From contig OY282373.1 in NCBI GenBank assembly GCA_958295805.1, positions 28,501-92,500 of the forward strand: DNA of 64,000 nt, in the 5' to 3' direction. Numbering within the stretch: position 1 is the stretch's first letter; each line of letters begins with the position of its first letter. Made by a program: the position numbers and the translations under genes. Shown one piece after another: positions 9,255 through 17,323 of the stretch. Below the pieces are notes generated by a model. The model ran no database searches, had not been told where the DNA came from, and saw only the letters and a program-made list of their open reading frames with translations. The stretch is from an uncultured Nitrospirales bacterium (GTDB taxonomy: Bacteria > Nitrospirota > Nitrospiria > Nitrospirales > UBA8639).

Positions 9255-9548
9255 TCAGACCGCGAGAGAGTCGATCCATCCAACGACTCCACGTGTAGAC
9301 GCCATGACCCTGGCATAGACGTACCCGACAGGATCAGCGTGATGCCGCGAAACAATGACGTGGTCCGTACGTTCGATTCGTTTTTTTGTTGTTTTAGGAC
9401 CTAACCTATAGGGCTTGCCTTCCGGAGTATTTCCGAAACTGTTACTGAACACATGAGAGACGTCGTCGATTACTTCAGAAGACTTAGCCGCCTCGCTCGC
9501 CGGGTAATAGTCAAAGTCGTAAGAGTTATCCGATTGCATAGCTTTCAT
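9255..9548 (-). pseudogene. Truncated GNAT acetyltransferase-like ORF
   Basis: A 97-residue ORF. Its last third (DPVGYVYARVMASTRGVVGWIDSLAV) resembles the beta-strands just before the acetyl-CoA-binding loop of GNAT N-acetyltransferases, where WIDSLAV is normally followed by an R/Q-x-x-G-x-G/A loop. Here a TGA follows immediately and the other frames downstream do not continue the fold. I read it as a cut-off acetyltransferase. The N-terminal 50 residues are unfamiliar. It may instead be an unrelated small hypothetical protein. Confidence 0.4.
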
Positions 9549-9588
9549 TTATCCCGATCATGGGCAACCAGCGACCACACGTGACGGT

Positions 9589-10050
9589 TTACAGAGGAAC
9601 TTCAGGCGGCTGAGACGTGTCTCGGAAGGACAGAATCCGGCGTTTGCCCTCGGAATCGAGTTGAATAATCAATTCCACGGTGGTCCCGTTCCGGAGAGTT
9701 CGCAGGTCGATGATGGAATTGGAGGTTTGTGGATGGACCGCCAGGAGGGCCTCACCATGCACGAGTTTCCAGCCGGCCTGGAAGAGCGGTGCGTCGTCGG
9801 AACGTTGCTCCCAATTCAACCAGATCACCAGCCCGTCGAAGTCGATGTAACGAACGGTGCCCCGGATACCGGTGGGGTTGGTAAAATTCAGAATATCCGT
9901 TAGAAAGGTATCCAGAGGATGGGGCTCGGTTTGCGCCTGCGTCACAATCGGCCCCTGCACCATGACGAGCATCATGGCCCAGACCAGCCTTCGTTCTCGA
10001 AGGGAGTACCATCTGCAACGTGGTGACGGACGCGGTCTCATGGTCAGCAT
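9589..10050 (-). CDS. Hypothetical exported protein
   Basis: A protein of about 153 residues with a basic N-terminus, a hydrophobic stretch (LVWAMMLVMVQGPIVTQA) and a likely cleavage site after AQA. The mature part (LNFTNPTGIRGTVRYIDFDGLVIWLNWEQR) looks like small beta-strands and matches no family I recognise. The frame is open to 10101, which would overlap the radical-SAM gene; I chose the ATG at 10050, which leaves 22 nt between them. Possibly co-transcribed with that gene. Confidence 0.5.
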   Translation of the reverse strand: MLTMRPRPSPRCRWYSLRERRLVWAMMLVMVQGPIVTQAQTEPHPLDTFLTDILNFTNPTGIRGTVRYIDFDGLVIWLNWEQRSDDAPLFQAGWKLVHGEALLAVHPQTSNSIIDLRTLRNGTTVELIIQLDSEGKRRILSFRDTSQPPEVPL

Positions 10051-10072
10051 CAACGCTCCACCGATTTTTGCA

Positions 10073-10948
10073 TCAGACGGCGTGCGCCGTGGGTCCGGCA
10101 AACCCGTCCCGACTCACGCCGACCCGATTCTTGTCGGCAAAGACTGTACGGAACAGGTCCACGATTTCCTGAAATTTTCGTAACGTCGTCCATTCGCCGT
10201 AGCCCGCTTCCATTAACAGGCGTGGCAATGCCGTCTGTTTGGTCCGTCGCCCGTCCGGGCTGCCGTCCCCGAGCAAATAATGATCCAGGACGACCCGGGT
10301 GCAGGCCCGCTCCAACTCGGTAGCGAATCGCACGGGATCATCCAACGGCAACAAGGGACTCACCGTGGCCACCGCGTGCAAGCCCGCGGCCCGCAAGGCG
10401 TGCAGGGCCTGAATACGCGAGTGGGGGGAATAGGCGTGATTCGGAAACGGAGCCGGTAATTTGGGGTGATCGGTCTCCACCGTCACGTGAACGTGGACGT
10501 CGCACTGCTGTTGAAGTCGCTGCAACAGAGACACATCCTCAACCACCAAGGGCGTGTGCGATTGAATGACCAACAGATCCGGAGCGCGATCCACCATGGC
10601 GTGCAGCAGTTGCCGCGTGGACCGCCGGGTGCGTTCCTGCGGCGGATAGGGCTCGGTCACGCTGGACATAAAAACTTTGAGGGGCTTGGGATCGCCGGAC
10701 CTGGGATGCTTCAATCGATCATACTGCGCACAATAGGCTTCCACCGCTCCTGTCTTGACGTCCAGGAACCCTCCCCACGTCCGTCTCCGGACGTGATACG
10801 GATTCCACCGCGCATAGCAGTACAGGCCGCAGAGCGTCTTGCCCAGCGCACATCCACGGGACGGGTTGATGGTATGGGTAAACCCCGTCCCTAAATATCC
10901 CCCCGTGGGATTCAAAATGGTTTTGCAGGGAATTTCTCTGATTTCCAT
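10073..10948 (-). CDS. Radical SAM protein, spore-photoproduct-lyase-like family
   Basis: A protein of 291 residues starting MEIREIPCKTILNPTGG. The segment INPSRGC..LC..YCYAR matches the region of SPL-like radical SAM proteins that binds the 4Fe-4S cluster, but the cysteines are C33, C40 and C44 (C-x6-C-x3-C) rather than C-x3-C-x2-C. Downstream KVFMSSVTEPYPP, LLVIQSHTPLV and VHVTVETD fit the TIM-barrel strands of this family. The frame is open to 11233, but the extension overlaps the divergent exported protein and looks non-coding; the ATG at 10948 fits the family start. Substrate unknown. Confidence 0.78.
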   Translation of the reverse strand: MEIREIPCKTILNPTGGYLGTGFTHTINPSRGCALGKTLCGLYCYARWNPYHVRRRTWGGFLDVKTGAVEAYCAQYDRLKHPRSGDPKPLKVFMSSVTEPYPPQERTRRSTRQLLHAMVDRAPDLLVIQSHTPLVVEDVSLLQRLQQQCDVHVHVTVETDHPKLPAPFPNHAYSPHSRIQALHALRAAGLHAVATVSPLLPLDDPVRFATELERACTRVVLDHYLLGDGSPDGRRTKQTALPRLLMEAGYGEWTTLRKFQEIVDLFRTVFADKNRVGVSRDGFAGPTAHAV

Positions 10949-11012
10949 GGTAAGCTGGACCACCACGTCATCGAACAACGAAGACGGGATACCTGAGCAG
11001 AATGGAAGCTGC

Positions 11013-11474
11013 GTGAAACGAGTCATCTTCATGATCATGCTGACGGGAGCGTTGGCGTTTCCATTCACGGCCTGGGCAACGGATGATCCAGCATGCCCGA
11101 ACAACCTGGCGCACCTCACTGAAGAAATGGAAGCGTTGCTCGCAGGCGTCCACGCCAAAGAATTCAAACGCACGATTCGTACCGCCCTGCACGCTTCCAT
11201 CCCGCACGCTATTGAGCGGGCCGACGGGATCAACGCCCACGTCGCCTTCCTTCAGAAAGAAATTCAGCATCAGGCCCGCGTCGAAACCAGTGCGGAATTG
11301 ATCGCCCGCGACGTCTCGAACAATCCACACAATCCTTTGAAGCCGTGCAAGCGACCCGAGGAGACCGGGTATTGCCACACGGTGGAGCGATACTTCATGG
11401 CAAAAGCGTCGAACTTGGCGAATCGTGGATTTCTGAAAGCCCTTGAGTGCTACCGGCAAGACGGCTACCGCTAG
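11013..11474 (+). CDS. Small exported cysteine-containing hypothetical protein
   Basis: A 153-residue product from a GTG at 11013 (GGAAG upstream). A signal peptide is clear: VKRVIFMIMLTGALAFPFTAWA. The mature part is mostly helical and has four cysteines (in ACPNN, KPCKR, GYCHT and LECYR), fitting a disulfide-bonded periplasmic protein. I do not recognise the family. It is divergent from the radical-SAM gene with a 64-nt gap. The frame is open further upstream, but that part reads through the antisense of the neighbour. Confidence 0.55.
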   Translation: MKRVIFMIMLTGALAFPFTAWATDDPACPNNLAHLTEEMEALLAGVHAKEFKRTIRTALHASIPHAIERADGINAHVAFLQKEIQHQARVETSAELIARDVSNNPHNPLKPCKRPEETGYCHTVERYFMAKASNLANRGFLKALECYRQDGYR

Positions 11475-11594
11475 CCCGCCTCTCTCACCAAGCCTGCCTC
11501 GAAATGATGGAAGACACGGTCGCCCGTTGCCGTCCTGGTAGACGGACATGCGGCTGCACGTCATGCCGACGTTAAAAGAAAGCGTTTCTCAGCT

Positions 11595-11933
11595 TTAGCG
11601 AATTAATGAATTGCGTAAAAGGCCAATGCAGAAATTATTAAGGCTTTCCCCGGACTTGGCGGCTTTAATGGCAAGCGCTTTATGGAGATCTTGACCAACA
11701 CGAATGACGAATTTACCGGAAAAATCTTTCTTTGCGAAAGACTTAGGAAGAGGCAAACCTTCCTCCTTGTGAATTGCTACCCACTCTTCAACAATTTTGC
11801 ACAGCTCTTTATACACTTTTGCTTCATCATCGCCGTGACAACAAGGCCCTAGAAAACCAGGCGAAGAACCCACGTAACATTGATCCTCTTCTGACCACTC
11901 AACTAACTTGATATATTGGTCCGAGATTTTCAT
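11595..11933 (-). CDS. hicB: HicB-type antitoxin
   Basis: A 112-residue protein with the two-part layout of HicB antitoxins. The N-terminal degenerate RNase H-like domain (YIKLVEWSEEDQCYVGSSPGFLG.CCHGDD) should cap the toxin. The C-terminal ribbon-helix-helix/Arc-like segment (FVIRVGQDLHKALAIKAAKSGESLNNF) should bind the operator. The start overlaps the end of hicA by 4 nt. AT content in this pair is higher than in its neighbours, consistent with horizontal transfer. Confidence 0.88.
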   Translation of the reverse strand: MKISDQYIKLVEWSEEDQCYVGSSPGFLGPCCHGDDEAKVYKELCKIVEEWVAIHKEEGLPLPKSFAKKDFSGKFVIRVGQDLHKALAIKAAKSGESLNNFCIGLLRNSLIR

Positions 11934-12124
11934 TTCTTGACCTCCGAGAGGACGGCGGTGACTGCCTTTTCCTGATAACTGAGCGCATCACGACCAGGTT
12001 GGCCGGAAACGGTTATTTTGGCGCCGGAAGGATGCAAAAAATTTCGATGGCTGCCTTTTCCACCTTGATTAACAAATCCAGCTCTTTCAAGCATTGAGAT
12101 TAATTCACGAATTTTTTTCGGCAT
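11930..12124 (-). CDS. hicA: HicA-type mRNA interferase toxin
   Basis: A 64-residue HicA toxin, a small dsRBD-like fold that cleaves mRNA and stops translation. The catalytic His is H26 in GGKGSHRNF, and the following HPSGAKITVSGQPG fits the family. The ATG at 12124 is chosen; a TTG at 12127 would add one residue. It is first in the pair, toxin before antitoxin, the usual order for hicAB. Confidence 0.88.
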   Translation of the reverse strand: MPKKIRELISMLERAGFVNQGGKGSHRNFLHPSGAKITVSGQPGRDALSYQEKAVTAVLSEVKK

Positions 12125-12126
12125 CA

Positions 12127-12166
12127 ATACTATAATGATACTGATATAATACTAACGTGTCCAACC
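12127..12166 (-). promoter_or_regulatory. hicAB promoter/operator with 11-bp direct repeats
   Basis: Three copies of ATACT (plus strand 12127-12131, 12138-12142, 12149-12153) recur at exactly 11-bp spacing just upstream of hicA. On the minus strand a TTGGAC with an 18-nt spacer to TATCAT overlaps them and could be the promoter. The arrangement suits autoregulation by the ribbon-helix-helix domain of HicB. This is inference from spacing. Confidence 0.35.
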
Positions 12167-12171
12167 TTCTC

Positions 12172-14140
12172 TCATCCCCTTCCGACCCTGCGGCTCAGAA
12201 TAACGGCGAGACAGCAATCGCATCTTCTCCGCTTGTATTTCCAGCACTTGACGAGGACAGGGAACGCCTTCGCTTTCGCAGCCGCGGCATCCGGGGCCAA
12301 CGTCTCACCGGACAATGCCGTCTCATAAGGCACGCCCTCGGCATCAAGGAACGCACGCGCTGTGCCGGCACCGACGGCGAAATTGACGTTCTGAGGGACG
12401 TCGCCGGTGGCAAGGAGGGTTTTGAATGCGTCGAGATTGGAACCGCCACTCCGACCACGTGACCCGCGGTGTCCAGCACGGGTCCACCGCTGTTTTCCGG
12501 CTGCACAAGCGCGGTCATCTAGAACAGACAACGGTCAGCGTAGGGCCGCATCTCATGCGGCCGTAGAAAACCGGCGCCATGAGATGGCGCCGCTACGATG
12601 CTTCGTCACGTGTGCTTCGCAGGAGAGGGCATCGCGTAGCGGGTAACCGTCCACAACCACGCCCGCACCCGGCCGGATGCCCCGGCCCGGACGGAACGTC
12701 GCAAACGCCCCACCCCAGTCCACCGGTCCACGCAACAGAGCCAAGTCGCTGACATCGTCGCGGGCGGTAATGCGCACGGAAACCCCCGGGCGTGATACGC
12801 ACCTGCCCGCCTGCACGGGCACAGTCATCTGGAACAGACAACGGTCGGCGTAGGGCCGCATCTCATGCGGCCTGGAAAACCCGGTGCTTGGAAAACCGGC
12901 GCCATGAGATGGCGCCGCTACGATGCTTCGTCACGTGTGCTTTGCAGGAGAAGACGTCGCGTAGCATGTAACCAATCACAACCACGCCCACACACGGCCG
13001 ATGCCCCGGCCCTGCCGTAACGTCGCAAACGCCCCACCCCAGTCCACCGGTCCACGCAGCAGAGCCAAGTCGCTGACATCGTCGCGGGCGGCAACACATA
13101 CGGAAATTCCGGGCGGGATACGCACCTGCCCGCCTGCACGAGCACAGTCATCTAGAACAGACAACGGTCGCCGTAGGGCCGCATCTCATGCGGCCGTAGA
13201 AAACCGACTACGATGCTACCAAGGTCACGGCATTGAAAAACCGGCGCCATGAGATGGCGCCGCTACGATGCTTCGTCACGTGTGCTTCAAAGGCGAGGAC
13301 GTCGCGTAGCGGATAACCGATCACAACCACGTTCGCACCCGGCCGGACGCCCCGGCCCTGCCGAAACGTCGCAACCGCCCCACCCCAGTCCACCGGTCCA
13401 CGCAGCAGTGCCAAGTCGCTGGCATCGTTGCGCACGGCAACACATACGGAAATTCCGGGCGGGATACGCACCTGCCCGCCTGCACGAACACAGTCATCTA
13501 GAACAGACAACGGTCGCCGTAGGGCCGCATCTCATGCGGCCTGGAAAAACCGGTGCTTGGAAAACCGGCGCCATGAGATGGCGCCGCTACAATGCTTCGT
13601 CACGTGTGCTTCAAAGGCGAGGACGTCGCGTAGCGGGTAACCGATCACAACCACGCCCGCACCCGGCCCGATGCCCCGGCCCGGCCGGAACGTCGCAACC
13701 GCCCCACCCCAGTCCACCGGTCCACGCAGCAGTGCCAAGTCGCTGGCATCGTCGCGGGCGGTAACGCGTACGGAAACTGTTGGCAGGATACGCACCTTCC
13801 CGGCTGCACGGGCGCGGTCATCCGGAACAGACAACGGTCAGCGTAGGGCCACATCTCATGCGGCCGTAGAAAACCGGCGCCATGAGATGGCGCCGCTACG
13901 ATGCTTCGTCACGTGTGCTTCGCAGGAGAGGACGGCGCGTAGTGGGTAACCGATCACAACCACATCCGCACCCGGCCCGATGCCCCGGCCCGGCCGGAAC
14001 GTCGCAACCGCCCCACCCCGGTCTACCGGTCCACGAAGCAGAGCCACGTCGCTGGCATCATCGCGGGCGGTAACGCGTACGGAAACTGCTGGCAGGATAC
14101 GCACCTTCCCGGCTGCACAGGCGCGGTCATCTGGAACAGA
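12172..14140 (-). pseudogene. Broken and internally amplified trypsin-like serine protease
   Basis: Pieces of an S1C/trypsin-2-type protease lie here without an intact frame. The last piece (12172-12518) holds the catalytic-Ser region as ENSGGPVLDTAGHVVGVAV. A frameshift near 12440 then leads to NLDAFKTLLATGDVPQNVNFAVGAG. Upstream, the segment around DLALLRG (catalytic Asp strand) to GYPLRD..FEAHVTK occurs five times, each time followed by a REP-like element, then ADRCLFQMTAPVQPG, whose frame breaks before the next unit. No part with the catalytic His is present. It cannot make an active protease. Confidence 0.7.
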
Positions 14141-14150
14141 CAATGGTCGG
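12519..14150. repeat. Tandem array of five units of about 311-347 bp
   Basis: A marker sequence (GAACAGACAACGGTC and variants) occurs near 12523, 12834, 13155, 13501, 13825 and 14135, so unit lengths are about 311, 321, 347, 322 and 311 bp. Each unit joins a protease fragment to a double palindrome (GGCCGCATCTCATGCGGCC and GGCGCCATGAGATGGCGCC). Units differ by substitutions and small spacer changes, so the array is not from a single recent event. Confidence 0.85.
12540..12596. repeat. REP-like double palindrome, copy 1
   Basis: Two 8-bp-stem hairpins with 3-nt loops (GGCCGCAT-CTC-ATGCGGCC and GGCGCCAT-GAG-ATGGCGCC), bounded by GTAGGG and GCTAC. Further copies in the protease array lie at 12850-12921, 13173-13266, 13519-13590, 13843-13899 and 14152-14208. 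Copies outside it are at 26057-26130, 26146-26170 (half element) and 26321-26395. No REP-associated transposase gene is in the window. Confidence 0.85.
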
Positions 14151-14151
14151 C

Positions 14152-14208
14152 GTAGGGCCGCATCTCATGCGGCCTTGGAAAACCGGCGCCATGAGAGGGC
14201 GCCGCTAC
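14152..14208. repeat. REP-like double palindrome, last copy of the array
   Basis: Same element as at 12540. The second palindrome has one change (ATGAGAGGGCGCC). It lies upstream of the array in the direction of the old protease gene. Next to it, a different dispersed repeat follows (TCATTCTGAGCGAAGCGAAG, 14223-14250, and an inverted relative at 14277-14315), where the missing protease N-terminus would be expected. Confidence 0.75.
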
Positions 14209-14325
14209 GATGCTACCAACTGTCATTCTGAGCGAAGCGAAGAATCTACGTGGTCTGTCGTGAACAGGCCTGTACTGGAGATTCTTCTCTTCGAGGCACT
14301 TCGAGGGTTCGTCACGGTGTCGTGC

Positions 14326-17226
14326 TCAGCGGTCTGAAAGATCCTGGGCCGCGGATGGTTTTGGCTGCCACTCCCGCGCCAGCCGTTGCGCTTCAGCAAG
14401 TTGGGCCGGGGTCATTTTCGACTCGATGCGATCGCGAGTGCGTACGACCGTTTCACGCTGCTGCTCGGACTTCGGAAGCCGTGAAGCCGCGACGTTCAGC
14501 CATTTGTGTGCCTGAACGTAGTCCTGCGGCACGCCTTCGCCCTCGGCGTACATGAGCCCGAGATTGACCTGGGCGTCGGCGGCACCCTGATCCGCGGCCC
14601 GGCGATACCAGAGCACGGCCTCCGCGGCATCCTGCGGCACGCCCCGACCTTCGGCGTACATGAACCCGAGATTGACCTGGGCGTCGGCGGCACCCTGATC
14701 CGCGGCCAGGCGATACCAGCGCATGGCTTCCGCGGCATCCTGCTGCACGCCTCGGCCCTCGGCGTACATGATCCCCAGATTGAACTGGGCGTCGGCGTGA
14801 CCCTGGTCCGCGGCCCGGCGGTACCAGCGCACCGCTTCCGCGTCGTCCTGCGACACGCCCCGACCCACGTCGTGCATGAGCCCGAGACCGAACTGGGCGT
14901 CGGCGTGACCCTGGTCCGCGGCCCGACGATACCAGCGCACGGACTCCGCGGCATCCTGCGACACGCCCCGACCCTCGGCGGACATGAACCCGAGGTTGAC
15001 CTGGGCCCCGATGTTTCCTTGTTCCGCGGCCAGACGATACCACCGCACGGCCTCGGCCTTGTCCTGCGAAACCCCTTCACCGTCGTCGTACATAAGCCCG
15101 AGTCTGAACTGGGCGTCGGCGTGACCCTGGTCCGCGGCCAGACGGTACCAGCGCACGGCCTCCTTGACGTCCTGCGACGCGCCCTCCCCCGTGTCGTACA
15201 TAAGCCCGAGACCGAACTGGGCCGTGACGTCACCCTGGGCCGCCGCCTGATGGAACCAGCGCATGGCTTCAGCCTCGTCCCGCGATACGCCATCCCCCTC
15301 GGCGTACTTGTTCCCGAGGATGACCTGAGCCGTGGCGTGGCCCTGCTCCGCGGCCCGATGGAACCAGCGCATGGCCTCGGGACCGTTCTGCGGCAGGCCC
15401 TGCCCTTCCTCGTACATGATCCCGAGACTGACCTGGGCGGTGGCGTCGCCCTCCTCGGCCGCCTGACGGAACCAGCGTGCCGCCTCTTCCTCATCCTGCG
15501 ACACGCCCCGACCCTCGGCGTACATAAGCCCCAGGTTGAACTGAGCAAAGGCGTCGCCCTGCTCCGCGGCCCGACGGAACCAACGTACCGCTTCGGCCTC
15601 GTCCTGCGACACGCCCCGGCCCTCGGCGTACATGTCCCCGAGACTGGCCTGAGCTGTGGCATCACCCTGGTCCGCGGCCCGACGATACCAGCGTACCGCT
15701 TCGGCCTCGTCCTGCGGCACGCCCCTCCCCAAGTCGTACATGAATCCGAGATTGAACTGAGCGAAGACATCGTCCTGCTCCGCAGCCCGACGGAACCAGC
15801 GCACCGCTTCGGCGTCGTCCTGCGGTACGCCCCGACCTTCGGCGTACATAAGCCCTAGGTTGAACTGAGCAAAGACGTCGTCCTGCTCGGCAAGGCCGCG
15901 AAACGTCTCTAATGCGGCGTCGTAGTCACCACGCTCATACGCGGCCACCGCGTCCTCCCACGTCGGAGTTGCCGGAGCGTCAGGCGTCGCCTCGTCCTCC
16001 GTGGCCACGTCTTCAGAAGACGGCAAGGGTTCCCCGGCCGCAGCCGGGGCACCAGACCCCGCCTCAGCAGACGCGTCCACGTCCTCAGAAGACGGCACGG
16101 GTTCCCCGGCCGCAGCCGGGGCACCAGACCCCGCCTCGGCCGCCGCGTCCACATCTTCAGAAGACGGCAAGGATTCCCCGGCCGCAGCCGGGGCACCAGA
16201 CCCCGCCTCGGCCGCCGCGTCCACGTCCTCAGAAGACGGCACGGGTTCCGCTGCCGCAGCCGGAGCGTCAGACCCCGCCTCGGGCTCCGCATTCACGTCC
16301 TCAGAAGACGGCGAGGGTTCCGCTGCCGTAGCCGGGGCACCAGACCCCGCCTCGGCCGCCGCGTCCACGTCCTCAGAAGACGGCAAGGGTTCCCCGGCCG
16401 CAGCCGGGGCACCAGACCCCGCCTCGGCCGCCGCGTCCACGTCTTCAGAAGACGGCAAGGGTTCCCCGGCCGCAGCCGGAGCGTCAGACCCCGCCTCGGG
16501 CTCCGCATTCACGTCCTCAGAAGACGGCACGGGTTCCCCGGCCGCAGCCGGGGCACCAGACCCCGCCTCGGCCGCCGTGGCCACGTCTTCAGAAGACGGC
16601 AAGGGTTCCCCGGCCGCAGCCGGGGCATCAGACCCCGCCTCGGCTTCCGCATTCACGTCCTCAGAAGACGGCGAGGGTTCCGCTGCCGCAGCCGGGGCAC
16701 CAGACCCCGCCGCGGCCGCCGCGTCCACGTCTTCAGAAGACGGCAAGGGTTCCCCGGCCGCAGCCGGAGCACCAGACCCCGCTTCATCCGCCGCGTCCAC
16801 GTCCTCAGAAGACGGCAAGGATTCCCCGGCCGCAGCCGGGGCACCAGACCCCGCCGCGGCTTCCGCGTCCACATCCTCAGGAGAAGGCGAGGGTTCCACG
16901 GCCGCGGCCGGAGCGTCGCGCACTATGTCGGCTTCCGCATCCGCGTCGTCAGCAGGCAATGTTTGCGGGGCCGGGGCACCAGACCCCGCGTCGGCCGCCG
17001 CGTCCACATCTTCAGCAGGCAATGTTTGCGCTGAAGCAGCCGGGGCGCTAATCAGGACCGCCATCAGCACGGCGGCCATCCCTTGCCTCCAAACCGGCCT
17101 CACGGTGGATGCTCCATCCCGTTGCACGTCAGATTGCTCACACGTTTCAATGTCTCCATGGTTTTTCCTTTGTCTCCACGGAGTCGCCAACTTTTTCCCG
17201 GTTTTCATGATCGACACGGCATTCAT
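14326..17226 (-). CDS. Secreted Sel1-repeat protein with long acidic Ala/Pro-rich repeat linker
   Basis: A product of about 966 residues. A signal peptide ends ISAPAASAQ about 70 residues in; the ATG at 17226 has AGGAAAGG upstream (the frame is open to a GTG at 17250). Next come about 15 copies of a 24-residue unit of type PSSEDVDAAAEAGSGAPAAA, acidic and probably unstructured, coded by 72-bp DNA repeats. The C-terminal half holds 13 Sel1/TPR-like repeats of 36 residues (consensus AQxNLGxMYAEGRGVxQDxAEAxRWYRRAADQG), a protein-binding solenoid. Likely periplasmic or surface. Number of linker units probably varies. It faces the protease ruin downstream on the same strand; Sel1/TPR proteins and such proteases can be partners or fused, but that is inference. 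Confidence 0.85.
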   Translation of the reverse strand: MNAVSIMKTGKKLATPWRQRKNHGDIETCEQSDVQRDGASTVRPVWRQGMAAVLMAVLISAPAASAQTLPAEDVDAAADAGSGAPAPQTLPADDADAEADIVRDAPAAAVEPSPSPEDVDAEAAAGSGAPAAAGESLPSSEDVDAADEAGSGAPAAAGEPLPSSEDVDAAAAAGSGAPAAAAEPSPSSEDVNAEAEAGSDAPAAAGEPLPSSEDVATAAEAGSGAPAAAGEPVPSSEDVNAEPEAGSDAPAAAGEPLPSSEDVDAAAEAGSGAPAAAGEPLPSSEDVDAAAEAGSGAPATAAEPSPSSEDVNAEPEAGSDAPAAAAEPVPSSEDVDAAAEAGSGAPAAAGESLPSSEDVDAAAEAGSGAPAAAGEPVPSSEDVDASAEAGSGAPAAAGEPLPSSEDVATEDEATPDAPATPTWEDAVAAYERGDYDAALETFRGLAEQDDVFAQFNLGLMYAEGRGVPQDDAEAVRWFRRAAEQDDVFAQFNLGFMYDLGRGVPQDEAEAVRWYRRAADQGDATAQASLGDMYAEGRGVSQDEAEAVRWFRRAAEQGDAFAQFNLGLMYAEGRGVSQDEEEAARWFRQAAEEGDATAQVSLGIMYEEGQGLPQNGPEAMRWFHRAAEQGHATAQVILGNKYAEGDGVSRDEAEAMRWFHQAAAQGDVTAQFGLGLMYDTGEGASQDVKEAVRWYRLAADQGHADAQFRLGLMYDDGEGVSQDKAEAVRWYRLAAEQGNIGAQVNLGFMSAEGRGVSQDAAESVRWYRRAADQGHADAQFGLGLMHDVGRGVSQDDAEAVRWYRRAADQGHADAQFNLGIMYAEGRGVQQDAAEAMRWYRLAADQGAADAQVNLGFMYAEGRGVPQDAAEAVLWYRRAADQGAADAQVNLGLMYAEGEGVPQDYVQAHKWLNVAASRLPKSEQQRETVVRTRDRIESKMTPAQLAEAQRLAREWQPKPSAAQDLSDR
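15990..17040. repeat. 72-bp tandem repeat within the Sel1 gene
   Basis: The 24-residue units are coded by highly similar 72-bp repeats; for example GAAGACGGCAAGGGTTCC recurs in register. Twelve units carry SSEDV, and three at the N-terminal end are degenerate. Some neighbouring units are nearly identical, so slippage or recombination is expected. Confidence 0.85.
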
Positions 17227-17323
17227 CCTTTCCTCAACGCGTATGGTCACACTGGCTCACAAAGGACGGCATTATACAAACCCCGCGGGGAGATTCCAAG
17301 AATCCTTCAGGGCCGGGACGCCG

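Noticed and set aside
10949..11233. N-terminal extension of the radical-SAM protein
   Set aside because: It is the antisense of the exported protein at 11013-11474, which has a clear signal peptide. The family start fits the ATG at 10948.
12519..14150. CRISPR array
   Set aside because: Units are 311-347 bp with related sequence throughout, not short repeats with unique spacers of even length.
15990..17040. CRISPR-like or minisatellite non-coding array
   Set aside because: The 72-bp repeats are an exact multiple of three and continue one open frame between a signal peptide and Sel1 repeats.
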